DNA of 42,573 nucleotides, from the NCBI GenBank assembly GCA_003133065.1, contig PKZM01000186.1, forward strand, positions 10,957 through 53,529, read 5' to 3'. Numbering within the stretch: position 1 is the stretch's first letter; the number at the start of each line of letters is the position of its first letter. Source of the stretch: Acetobacteraceae bacterium (lineage in GTDB: Bacteria > Pseudomonadota > Alphaproteobacteria > Acetobacterales > Acetobacteraceae). A model generated the notes under the pieces. That model was not told the DNA's origin. It did no database searches and saw only the letters and a list, made by a program, of their open reading frames with translations. A program made the translations under genes and the position numbers. Positions 1-8,104 of this stretch are shown here, in pieces.

Positions 1-638
1 CCCCGGCCCAGCGCACCACGCTGCACCCCGCCACCATCCTGCGCACCTACCGTGCCTTGCTGATGGACCGCCGCTTTCTCGGCCCCGTGCTGATCGCCGG
101 CTGCGCCCAATCCGTGCTGTTCGTGTTTATCTCCGCGTCCCCTTTCCTGTTCGTCACGCTCCATCACGTGCCACCCACGGGCTTTGGCGTGATCTTCGCC
201 CTGCACGCCATCTGCCTGATCGGCACCAGCCAGTTCAACGCGCCCATGCTGCGCGCCTGGGGCACAAAACGCCTGATCGGTGCGGGCGCCATCTGCCTGG
301 CCGCCAGCGGCGCCACCTTCGCCGCCTTGGTCTTCGGCGGCGCCACCGCGCTGTGGCCGCTGGTTCTGGCAACGCTGGCCATGTTCACCAGCCTCAGCCT
401 GATCCTCGCCCCCGCCTTCCTGGCCGCCATGGAACCCTTTGGTGAGACCGCCGGCGCCGCCGCGGCCCTGGCCTCCGCCGCGGAATTCACCGTCAGCTCG
501 CTCGTCACCCTCGCGCTCGGCCTGGCCGCGGACGGCACCGCGCGGCCGATGGCGATCGCCTTTCTCGCCGGCGCCATCGGCACGCTCGCCGGCTGGGTCG
601 CCGTGTTCAGCCCGGCGCAGGCGGCGGCAAAGGCGTAA
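1..638 (+). CDS. MFS transporter, Bcr/CflA-like drug efflux family (C-terminal part; 5' end outside window)
   Basis: Frame of the 57..638 ORF is open to the window edge (PAQRTTLHPATILRTYRALLMDRRFLG...); hydrophobic TM segments and MFS-like loops; stop at 636-638. Confidence 0.8.
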   Translation, partial: PAQRTTLHPATILRTYRALLMDRRFLGPVLIAGCAQSVLFVFISASPFLFVTLHHVPPTGFGVIFALHAICLIGTSQFNAPMLRAWGTKRLIGAGAICLAASGATFAALVFGGATALWPLVLATLAMFTSLSLILAPAFLAAMEPFGETAGAAAALASAAEFTVSSLVTLALGLAADGTARPMAIAFLAGAIGTLAGWVAVFSPAQAAAKA

Positions 639-655
639 GAGGAAGGAAGGTCTTC

Positions 656-1171
656 CTACCCCGCCGCCTGCGCCAACCGCCTCAGCAACCGATCAAACCG
701 ATCCCCCGCCAACGACACCGTATCCAGCACCATCTCATCCAACTCATCCTCCCCCTCGCCCGATCGCTTCCCCTCCAACCCCCGCAACCTGTCCGCCAGC
801 AGCAGCGAAATCGCTTTGTAGAACCGGAACCCGAACCCGGAATCATCCTCGATCCGCCGCGCCAGCGCCGCCTTGGGCACCTCAAGCACAATGGCCTCCC
901 CCAGCGCCACCACCGTGGCGGACGGCGGCGCGCTATCCACGAAACTCATCTCGCCCAAAATCTCGCCCTGCTGCAGCACCGCCACGCGCCCGATGCCTGC
1001 CACATCCACCGCCAGAGCGCCCTCGATCAGAATGAACAGCGATGGGCTCGCCTCCCCTTGCGAAATGATCCGTTCCCCATCCGCCACAGGCCGCCGCCGC
1101 CCAACCCGCGAAAGCCACTGCACATCCAGATCATCCAACTGCCCCAGAACGTACAAAATCTTACGCATCAC
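656..1171 (-). CDS. Cyclic nucleotide-binding domain protein without an evident HTH
   Basis: 171 aa; ...GERIISQGEASPSLFILIEGALAVDV...LQQGEILGEMSFVDSAPPSATVVA matches the cNMP_binding fold pattern; the C-terminus is short with no obvious DNA-binding domain. Lies 10 bp downstream of the ABC gene, same strand. Confidence 0.8.
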   Translation of the reverse strand: MMRKILYVLGQLDDLDVQWLSRVGRRRPVADGERIISQGEASPSLFILIEGALAVDVAGIGRVAVLQQGEILGEMSFVDSAPPSATVVALGEAIVLEVPKAALARRIEDDSGFGFRFYKAISLLLADRLRGLEGKRSGEGEDELDEMVLDTVSLAGDRFDRLLRRLAQAAG

Positions 1172-1181
1172 ACCGCCCCGA

Positions 1182-4052
1182 TCACGTCAGTTGCCGGCGC
1201 GCCAGATCCGCGAACAATCCGGGCGCATTCGCCAGCTCGGCAAAACCGCCGCTCTGCACAAGCCTGCCGCCATCCAGCACCAGCACCCGGTCCACCCGCG
1301 CAATGGTGGAAAGCCGGTGCGCGATCACCACGCGCGTCAGCCCCAGGCTCGCCACCGCATCGGTCACGATTGCCTGCGTGCGGTTGTCCAGCGCGCTGGT
1401 GGCTTCATCCAGCAGCAAAATCTTCGGCCGCCGCGCCAAGGCCCGCGCGATCATCAGCCGCTGCCGCTGGCCACCGGAGAGCGTATTGCCGCCATCGGTC
1501 AGCATGGTGTGCATGCCCATCGGCATCGCCTTGATATCGGCCTCCAGCCCCGCCATCCGCGCCGCGTGCCAGCCATCCTCCAGCGCGATCGGCCGCCCGC
1601 CGCCGATATTCTCGATCAGGCTGCCCGGCTGCACCCGCCCGTTCTGCAGCACCACCCCGATCTGACGCCGCAGCGCCACCACATCCAGCGTGGCGAGGCT
1701 GCTGCCCTCGAACAGGATCTCCCCTGCCTGCGGTACCTCGAACCCCAGCATCAGCCGCAGGATCGTCGATTTGCCGCACCCTGACGGCCCCACGATCGCC
1801 ACGAACTCGCCCGGCCTGATGCTGAAGGAGAGATCCTGCAGCACCGGCGGCGCCCCTGGCAGATAGCCGAAGGTGATGCCGCTGAACGCGATGGCGCCGG
1901 CCACCACCCCCGGCGGCCGCGCGGGGGCCGCCGTTTCCGGCATCGCCTCTAGCAGCGGCCGTGCCCGCTCATACAGCGGCAGAACGCCCAGCATCTCCCC
2001 GGCCGCCTCCACCATGAACCCCAGCCCGGCCGTCAGTTGCCCAAACGCCGCGCTGAAGGCCACCCACGCCGCCAACCCCAAAACACCGGCACCCGGCGCC
2101 CCCAGCGCCAGCCCCGCCGCCAGCGTGAACAGCAGCGCGGTTCCCGCCGGCAACAGCAGCGCCGGCACGACCGACTGCCATGCCCGCGTTCTCTGAACCG
2201 CGACGAACGCGTCCCGCTGCCCGGCGAACAGCCGCGCCCACAGCGCGAATGCCCGATCCGCGGCACTCGCCGTGCGCAGCTTCGCCAACCCGCCGATGCA
2301 TTGCAGAACGAAGCTCTCCGCCTGCCCGCGGCGGTTCGCCAGAACCCGCTCCCGCCGCAACTGAAGCGCCGCCAGAACCGCCCCCGCGCCCGCCTGCGCC
2401 ACCGCCACGCCAAGCCCGACCATGGCCAGCCGCGCGCTGCACACGAACATCACCGACAGGTTCACCAGCGACATCAGCCCGGCGAACAGCGCTCCCAGCG
2501 TGCTGCCGGTGATCAGCCGGCGCATCTCCTGCACGCCCATCACCCGGTCCGCCAGATCCCCCGCCGCGAAGCCGCGAAAGAACGTGGGGTGCAGCCGCAG
2601 CATCCGGTCGAACAGCGCCGGCTGCGAATTCAAATCCAGCCGCCCTTCCAGTTGCAGCAGGATGATCGCCCGCACGATATTCACCGCCGCCTGGCCGAAC
2701 GCCGCCGCCGCCAGGCCCAGTGCCAGCACCGCGATATCGCCGCCGGCCGAAGCCGGGATCACCGTCTCCACCAGCACGCCCGTCGCCAGCGGCACCCCCA
2801 GGCCCAGTACCGACCCCGCCAGCGAGGCCACCATCAGCCGCATGCCCAATGGGCCGCCGCCCGCAAAGGCAAAACTGGCCAATGCCCATGGTTTCGGCGA
2901 CGCATCGGGAAGGCTGCGATACAGCATCCATGCCGTCGGCGAGAGCGCGCCCGCCATTGCCGCGTCCACCACAGGCGAGGAAGCCGCGGGCGCGGTCCAT
3001 ATCCGCGTGCGCTTGCCGTCCGGCAGCAGGGCCACCGCCGTACCATCGCCCGCCCGCATCCCAATCAGCGGCCCGGTCTTCCACCCCCACCACCCGGTGC
3101 GCAGCAGCACCCGGCGCCCGCGCAGCCCCGCCTCGTCGATCATGGCATCGATGCGCGCCGCTCCAGCCGGCAACTGCAAGGTCGCCTCCGTGACGCCACG
3201 CGGCGACATGCCCAATTCGCCGGCCACCCGCGCGATCACCCGCAAGTCGTCATCATCGATCGCCGCGGCATCGCTCTCGGCGCCCGCTTCCCCCGCCAGG
3301 CGCATCAGCCCGCTGGTCAGCCCGTGCCGCGTCGCCCGGTCGCTGCTGCCCAGTTGCGCCGTCAGTGACGCCATGCGCGCCGCGATCAGCCCTTGGGTGC
3401 GCGACAGAAGCGCCGCGTGCCAGGCGACCAGCGCCGTCTGAAGCCCCGCATCGCCTATCAGCGCCGCGGTGGTGGTCACCACCAGCGTGCTCTCCTCCGC
3501 CGCGCGCAGCGGTGCCGCCGCGGTGCACGGCACCGCCGGCATGCCCGGCTGCACCACCTCACCCGCTGGCGCATGCAGGCTGCCGGATTGCACTTTCACC
3601 CACGCGACCGGCGGACTCTCCGCGGCCAGCGCCTCGCCGGCCTCAAGCTCCATCCGGCCGGTCGCCGCCAGCCGCACCACACCCCAATGCGCCTCCGGAT
3701 CACGGAACAACTCGTCGAATGCCACGATCCAGGTGTCCACCGCTTCCGCGCTGGCCGGCCCCGGCGGCGCCCCTACCGCCTCCGATGCCAGCCCCCCCAC
3801 CGCCAGGATGGACCAGCCGGCCGCCTCGGCTTCGACGCCCAAGCCCAGCAGCGGCATCCCGTTCGTCAGCCGCAGCAGAAAATGCCGCCGCCCCACCGGC
3901 TGCCCATCCTCCCACCGCACCGCAAACAGATCCGCGAACCGCCCGCGAATGCGCCAGATCCCCTCCAGCCGATGCAGCGGCAGCGGCGTATCAGCCGTCA
4001 GCGCCAACACCGCACCCGCGCCGGTGGCCGCAAGCGCGGTAATGACGTTCAT
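1182..4052 (-). CDS. NHLP-type bacteriocin/RiPP export ABC transporter permease/ATPase (no peptidase)
   Basis: 956 aa; C-terminal ABC with GPSGCGKST, TLSGGQRQRLMIARAL, ILLLDEATSALD, VIAHRLSTIARVDRVLVLDGG; long N-terminal domain and TM region; overlaps the stop of the next gene by 4 bp. Confidence 0.85.
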   Translation of the reverse strand: MNVITALAATGAGAVLALTADTPLPLHRLEGIWRIRGRFADLFAVRWEDGQPVGRRHFLLRLTNGMPLLGLGVEAEAAGWSILAVGGLASEAVGAPPGPASAEAVDTWIVAFDELFRDPEAHWGVVRLAATGRMELEAGEALAAESPPVAWVKVQSGSLHAPAGEVVQPGMPAVPCTAAAPLRAAEESTLVVTTTAALIGDAGLQTALVAWHAALLSRTQGLIAARMASLTAQLGSSDRATRHGLTSGLMRLAGEAGAESDAAAIDDDDLRVIARVAGELGMSPRGVTEATLQLPAGAARIDAMIDEAGLRGRRVLLRTGWWGWKTGPLIGMRAGDGTAVALLPDGKRTRIWTAPAASSPVVDAAMAGALSPTAWMLYRSLPDASPKPWALASFAFAGGGPLGMRLMVASLAGSVLGLGVPLATGVLVETVIPASAGGDIAVLALGLAAAAFGQAAVNIVRAIILLQLEGRLDLNSQPALFDRMLRLHPTFFRGFAAGDLADRVMGVQEMRRLITGSTLGALFAGLMSLVNLSVMFVCSARLAMVGLGVAVAQAGAGAVLAALQLRRERVLANRRGQAESFVLQCIGGLAKLRTASAADRAFALWARLFAGQRDAFVAVQRTRAWQSVVPALLLPAGTALLFTLAAGLALGAPGAGVLGLAAWVAFSAAFGQLTAGLGFMVEAAGEMLGVLPLYERARPLLEAMPETAAPARPPGVVAGAIAFSGITFGYLPGAPPVLQDLSFSIRPGEFVAIVGPSGCGKSTILRLMLGFEVPQAGEILFEGSSLATLDVVALRRQIGVVLQNGRVQPGSLIENIGGGRPIALEDGWHAARMAGLEADIKAMPMGMHTMLTDGGNTLSGGQRQRLMIARALARRPKILLLDEATSALDNRTQAIVTDAVASLGLTRVVIAHRLSTIARVDRVLVLDGGRLVQSGGFAELANAPGLFADLARRQLT

Positions 4053-6313
4053 GCCGCCGCCGCCATGCCGAACAGCCCAGCATACAGCCCCTGTTCGTCC
4101 ATCAGCCGCGCATGCGTGCCGCGTTCCACCACCGCCCCGCGCTGCATCACCACGATCTCGTCTGCATCCCGCACCGTGGAGAGCCGGTGCGCGATGATCA
4201 GCCCGGTGCAGCCGCGCCTGCGAATGCTCTCGTCGATCCGCTGCTCCAGCAGCGGATCCAGCGCCGCCGTCGCCTCATCCAGCACCAGCACGGAAGGGTT
4301 GCCCACGAGCGCCCGCGCAATTTCCAGCCGCTGCCGCTGGCCGCCGGAAAAATTCGTCCCGCCCTCCGCCACCACGCTATCCAGCGCGCCCGGCCGCACC
4401 GCGACATCGGCGTAGATTTCGGCATCCTTCAGCGCGTCCACCAGCGTGGTTTCCGGCGGCGTCGGGTCCCACAGCGTCAGGTTGTCGCGCACCGTGCCGG
4501 CGAACAAAAAGATATCCTGATCCACATAGGCCAGCGAGGCCGCCCGCAGCGCGGGTGGCAGCGCCTGGATCGGCTGCCCATCCAGCAGGATCTCGCCCGA
4601 CCACGGCTCCAGCAGCCCGCACAGCAGCCGCCCGATGGTGGATTTGCCGCTGCCCGATCCGCCCACCAGCGCCACCCGCGTGCCGGGCTCCAGCACCAGG
4701 GTGAAATCGCTGATCAGCGGCGGCTCCGCCGGGCTGTAGCCGAAGGTGATGTTGCGGAACTCCACCCGCCCCGCCAGCCGCGCCGCCCCGGGCGGCAGCG
4801 GCGCCGCGGGCGCCGGCCTGCCACGCAGCAGATCGTTGATCCGGTTCAGATCGCCCTGCGCCTGCTGCGCCCGCGCGGCCAGCGCCGCCAACTGATTGAA
4901 CGGCCCCACGAAGCTGCTCATCAGCAATTGCAGCGCCAGCAGCGATCCGATGCTCAACTCCCCCTGGATCACCCGTATCCCACCCACGATCACCACCGCC
5001 CCTGCGCCGATCGAGCCCAGCAGGGCCGGCGCCACCCCCGCGATCCCGTTCATCAGGCCCAGGGCCTGCTGGCCGGACAGCGCGCGGGCGTGATATCCCG
5101 CCCAGCGCGCGAAGGCTTCACCCTCCCCGCCCGACACCTTGATCGTTTCTATCCCGACGATCGCGCCGACCGCTGCCCCCTCCATGCGGCCTTCCACCAG
5201 GTTGATCGCGCGGTTCAGTTCCGCCGCGCGGTGACGCAGCGCGCGCAGCAGCGCCACGTTCGCCACCGGCACCAGCAGTGCCACCGCCGCAACCAGCGGA
5301 TCGAACACCGCCATGGCCGCGCCGTACAAGACCACGGCCACCACGTTGAACGCGCTGGTCGCCAGCTCGCCGCTGAGCAGCCCCGCCACGCGCGCCGCGC
5401 AGGCCACCCGCATGGCCATTTCGCCGGCGGTGCGCTGGGCCACGAACGCCATCGGCAGCGCCAGCATCGATGCCATCACGCGGCCCGCCAGCACGGCCGC
5501 CAGCTTCGCTTCCAGCCGGATCAGGTAATGTTGCTGGAACCGGATGATGATCGCCTGCAAGGCGCCAGCGCCCACCAGCACCGCACAGAGCGGCAGCAAC
5601 CAGCCGTGCAGGCGTTGCAGCAGCACCTTTTCCACGAATAGTTTCGCAATCCCGGGGATCAGCAGCCCCGGCACCACCAGCATCAGGCTGAAGGCGAACA
5701 CCAGCGCCACCGCCGCTTTCGACCGCGCGAGCAGGTGCACGATCTCCCGCAGCGGCTGCGGCGGATTGCCCCCTTTGGTGAAGGAAGCCGTGCGTGTGAA
5801 CGCCAGCACCACGCCGGTAAAGCTCTGGTCGAATTCCGCGCGCGCCACCCGCACGCGCCCCCGCGCCGGATCGTTGATGAAGGCAAACGCGCCGTGAAAC
5901 CCCTCGAACACGACGTAATGATTGAAATTCCAGTGGATGATGCTCGGCACCGGCAGGTCCGCCAGCCCCGCCGGTTCCTTGCGGTAGCCTTTCGCCTCCA
6001 GCCCGAAGCTGCGCGCCGCTTTGAGGATATTGGAGGCTTTGCTCCCATCCCGGCTGACCCCGCAGGCGATTCGCAGCGCCTCCAGCGGCACCCAGCGCCC
6101 ATAGAACCCCAGCACCATCCCCAGCGACGCTGCCCCACATTCCAACGCCGACAACTGCAAGATCGTCGGCGTGTGTCGAGCCCCAACAGGCAAAAGTTTT
6201 TTGCTTCTTTTTTTCAAAAAAGAAGAATCTTTCTCTTTTGCCGCTCCGCGGGGGGCTTCTTTCTTGAAAGAAAGCAGCAAAGACCTTTTGCCTGTTGGCG
6301 CATCGCTCACCAT
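4049..6313 (-). CDS. NHLP-type export ABC transporter with N-terminal C39 peptidase (peptidase/permease/ATPase)
   Basis: 754 aa; C39 motifs TPTILQLSALECGAASLGMVLGFYGRWV, NHYVVFEG, FINDPARG (Cys/His/Asp present); ABC GGSGSGKST, FSGGQRQRLEIARAL, VLVLDEATAALD. ATG at 6313 follows the hlyD TAG directly. The true start is uncertain because an AT-rich palindromic element lies at the 5' end. Confidence 0.88.
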   Translation of the reverse strand: MVSDAPTGKRSLLLSFKKEAPRGAAKEKDSSFLKKRSKKLLPVGARHTPTILQLSALECGAASLGMVLGFYGRWVPLEALRIACGVSRDGSKASNILKAARSFGLEAKGYRKEPAGLADLPVPSIIHWNFNHYVVFEGFHGAFAFINDPARGRVRVARAEFDQSFTGVVLAFTRTASFTKGGNPPQPLREIVHLLARSKAAVALVFAFSLMLVVPGLLIPGIAKLFVEKVLLQRLHGWLLPLCAVLVGAGALQAIIIRFQQHYLIRLEAKLAAVLAGRVMASMLALPMAFVAQRTAGEMAMRVACAARVAGLLSGELATSAFNVVAVVLYGAAMAVFDPLVAAVALLVPVANVALLRALRHRAAELNRAINLVEGRMEGAAVGAIVGIETIKVSGGEGEAFARWAGYHARALSGQQALGLMNGIAGVAPALLGSIGAGAVVIVGGIRVIQGELSIGSLLALQLLMSSFVGPFNQLAALAARAQQAQGDLNRINDLLRGRPAPAAPLPPGAARLAGRVEFRNITFGYSPAEPPLISDFTLVLEPGTRVALVGGSGSGKSTIGRLLCGLLEPWSGEILLDGQPIQALPPALRAASLAYVDQDIFLFAGTVRDNLTLWDPTPPETTLVDALKDAEIYADVAVRPGALDSVVAEGGTNFSGGQRQRLEIARALVGNPSVLVLDEATAALDPLLEQRIDESIRRRGCTGLIIAHRLSTVRDADEIVVMQRGAVVERGTHARLMDEQGLYAGLFGMAAAA
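6183..6298. repeat. Palindromic element, converging form with terminal inverted repeat CCAACAGGCAAAAG/CTTTTGCCTGTTGG, inside the 5' end of the C39-ABC ORF
   Basis: Exact 14-bp terminal inverted repeats at 6183-6196 and 6285-6298, with internal hairpins GCTTCTTTTTTTCAAAAAAGAAG and CTTCTTTCTTGAAAGAAAGCAG. Confidence 0.9.
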
Positions 6314-7564
6314 CTAGCGCCCGTGGTGAAACGGCAAAATTAAGTTAATCGGTGCCTGCACGCGCACGGTGATCCACACCTGCACCGTGGTGCCGCTGGT
6401 CAGGTCCAGCGCCGGCCCTGCGCCGGAGCTCCACGCGTAGCCCGTTGGCGTATCGGCCGCCAGCAGATCGATCCGTGTCTCATACGGTGTTCCCGCGGCG
6501 GCGAATTCCGTAACCAGGCTCTGGTTCTGCAGTTCGGAGAGCATGCCCTGCGGCGTGGAGGGAAAGGCGGAGACGGCCTGTACCACGCCGCGCATCGTGC
6601 CGTATTCCTCCCGCCGCACCGTCGAGGGCGCCACCCGCACCACCATGCCCGGCAGCACGCTCTTGCCCTGGCCGGTCGGCACATACACCACCGCTTGCAG
6701 CCGGTGCCCAGCCGTTTCCAGATTCATGACCAGCGCGTTGGCGGCCAGGCGCTGGCCCTCCGTTACCGCCAGTTCCGTGATCCGCCCGCTGGCCGGCGCC
6801 AGCACCGCGCCGCTGATCCGCAACTGCAATTTCAGCTCCGCCACCTGCCGTTCCGCGTCCGCCACGGCCCGCCGCGCGGTTGCCACATCCCGATCCGCCT
6901 GTGCCTGCCCGTGCAGCGCCTCGGAATCGAGCTCGGCCAGCTTGGCCCGCGTGGCATCGATATCCTCCTCGCCCTGTTCGATGGTCACCCGCATTTGCTC
7001 CACCGTCTCGTCCGAAACGAGGCCGTTACGGCGCAGCCCTTCACGCAGAGCCAACTGCCCCTGCAAGCGCGCCAGCCTTTCCGTGGTCAACCGGATCACT
7101 TCGGTATAGGTGGTGCGCCGCTCGGCGCTGTTGCGCGCGATTGCCGCTGCTTCGCGTGCGATCGCCGCCTGCAACTGCGTCAACTGCGTGCGTTGCTCTG
7201 CGGCGGCGGCTTCGGCGTTGGCCAGGCGCAGCTGCGTCTCATCCTGACTCAGCACCGCCAGCGTCTGCCCCTTCACCACGCTGTCGCCCGCGTGCACCAG
7301 CACGCGTTCCACCAGGCCCGACGCCGGCGCCACGGCGCTGACCACCTGGCCGCTCTCCCGCACCAGGATCCCCGGCGCTTCCACCTCTGTGCGGATTGTT
7401 CCAAAGACGCTCCACGCGAGCAGTGCGACCACCACCACCCCCAGGCCGAGTGCCGCGATCCAGCCGCGCGTGTCCGCCACCGTGACGAGTTCATCCAGTT
7501 GCTCGGGCGAGGCCAATTTCTCCAGGGCAGCCTGCCTGAAGATCCGTGTCGCAGCGTCGGTCAT
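6314..7564 (-). CDS. HlyD/membrane-fusion adaptor of the NHLP export system
   Basis: 416 aa; single N-terminal TM (ALGLGVVVVALLAWSVFGTI), lipoyl-type GILVRESGQVVSAVAPASGLVERVLVHAGDSVVKGQTLAVL, coiled coil; operonic with both ABC genes. Confidence 0.85.
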   Translation of the reverse strand: MTDAATRIFRQAALEKLASPEQLDELVTVADTRGWIAALGLGVVVVALLAWSVFGTIRTEVEAPGILVRESGQVVSAVAPASGLVERVLVHAGDSVVKGQTLAVLSQDETQLRLANAEAAAAEQRTQLTQLQAAIAREAAAIARNSAERRTTYTEVIRLTTERLARLQGQLALREGLRRNGLVSDETVEQMRVTIEQGEEDIDATRAKLAELDSEALHGQAQADRDVATARRAVADAERQVAELKLQLRISGAVLAPASGRITELAVTEGQRLAANALVMNLETAGHRLQAVVYVPTGQGKSVLPGMVVRVAPSTVRREEYGTMRGVVQAVSAFPSTPQGMLSELQNQSLVTEFAAAGTPYETRIDLLAADTPTGYAWSSGAGPALDLTSGTTVQVWITVRVQAPINLILPFHHGR

Positions 7565-7675
7565 CTCTGCCCTATGGTGGATGGGATTACTCTAGAGGTA
7601 GCAGCCGCGCCTGCAACACGGAAAACCACGCCACCGGCACGGTGCATCTTAGCTGATCCTGCCGGCTTCAGAGAT

Positions 7676-7691
7676 TGTGACGTAGGTCACA
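7676..7691. promoter_or_regulatory. CRP/FNR-type palindrome TGTGACGTAGGTCACA in the hlyD/peptide divergent region
   Basis: Exact TGTGA-N6-TCACA arrangement read from the sequence; extends to TTGTGAC-GTAG-GTCACAA at 7675..7692. Confidence 0.6.
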
Positions 7692-7784
7692 ACAATAGTT
7701 GTTCCGCGCGCGGCTTTACCCAATTGACCCCAACGGCACTTGATGTAAGTTACACTCGTTACTTTTAATGGAAAGGGTTTTACG

Positions 7785-7940
7785 ATGCCAATCCAAGATG
7801 ACGGGAAGATCGAAGATAAGGCCGAAATTCTGTCGGAAGACGAACTGGATGACGTGTCCGGCGGTGTTCACGCCGACAAAGTCAAAGAGGGCCCAGATCG
7901 GGTCAAAGCCGCCGTCAAGGAAAACTTCTTCAAGGCCTGA
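7785..7940 (+). CDS. Short double-glycine leader peptide; candidate substrate of the adjacent C39/NHLP exporter
   Basis: 51 aa: MPIQDDGKIEDKAEILSEDELDDVSGGVHADKVKEGPDRVKAAVKENFFKA*; acidic leader with ELDDVSGG; GGAAAGGG RBS about 8 nt upstream; not in the ORF track because of its length. Confidence 0.75.
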   Translation: MPIQDDGKIEDKAEILSEDELDDVSGGVHADKVKEGPDRVKAAVKENFFKA

Positions 7941-7989
7941 AGCAGGGCTGCGGCCCCCGGGCGCAGCTTTCGCCATGCTTGCCCGCGGT

Positions 7990-8060
7990 TAAAGTTTTTT
8001 GCTTCTTTTTTCAAAAAAGTAAGGTCTTCTTTTTTGAAAAAAAGAAGCAAAAAACTTTTA
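7990..8060. repeat. Palindromic element, converging form
   Basis: AAAGTTTTTTGCTTCTTTTTTCAAAAAAGTAAGGTCTTCTTTTTTGAAAAAAAGAAGCAAAAAACTTTT; imperfect inverted repeat. Confidence 0.85.
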
Positions 8061-8104
8061 TTCGTCTGGTGACGCGACTCCGCGGCACGGCCTAGGCTAA
8101 AGCG

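Noticed and set aside
2037-3368. 443-aa and similar plus-strand ORFs across 1182..6313
   Set aside because: Shadow ORFs opposite the two ABC transporter genes; Arg/Pro/His-rich with no domain signature.
7716-7976. 86-aa minus-strand ORF over the short peptide
   Set aside because: No motif; overlaps the promoter region and the sense-strand GG-leader peptide, which has an RBS and a recognisable leader.
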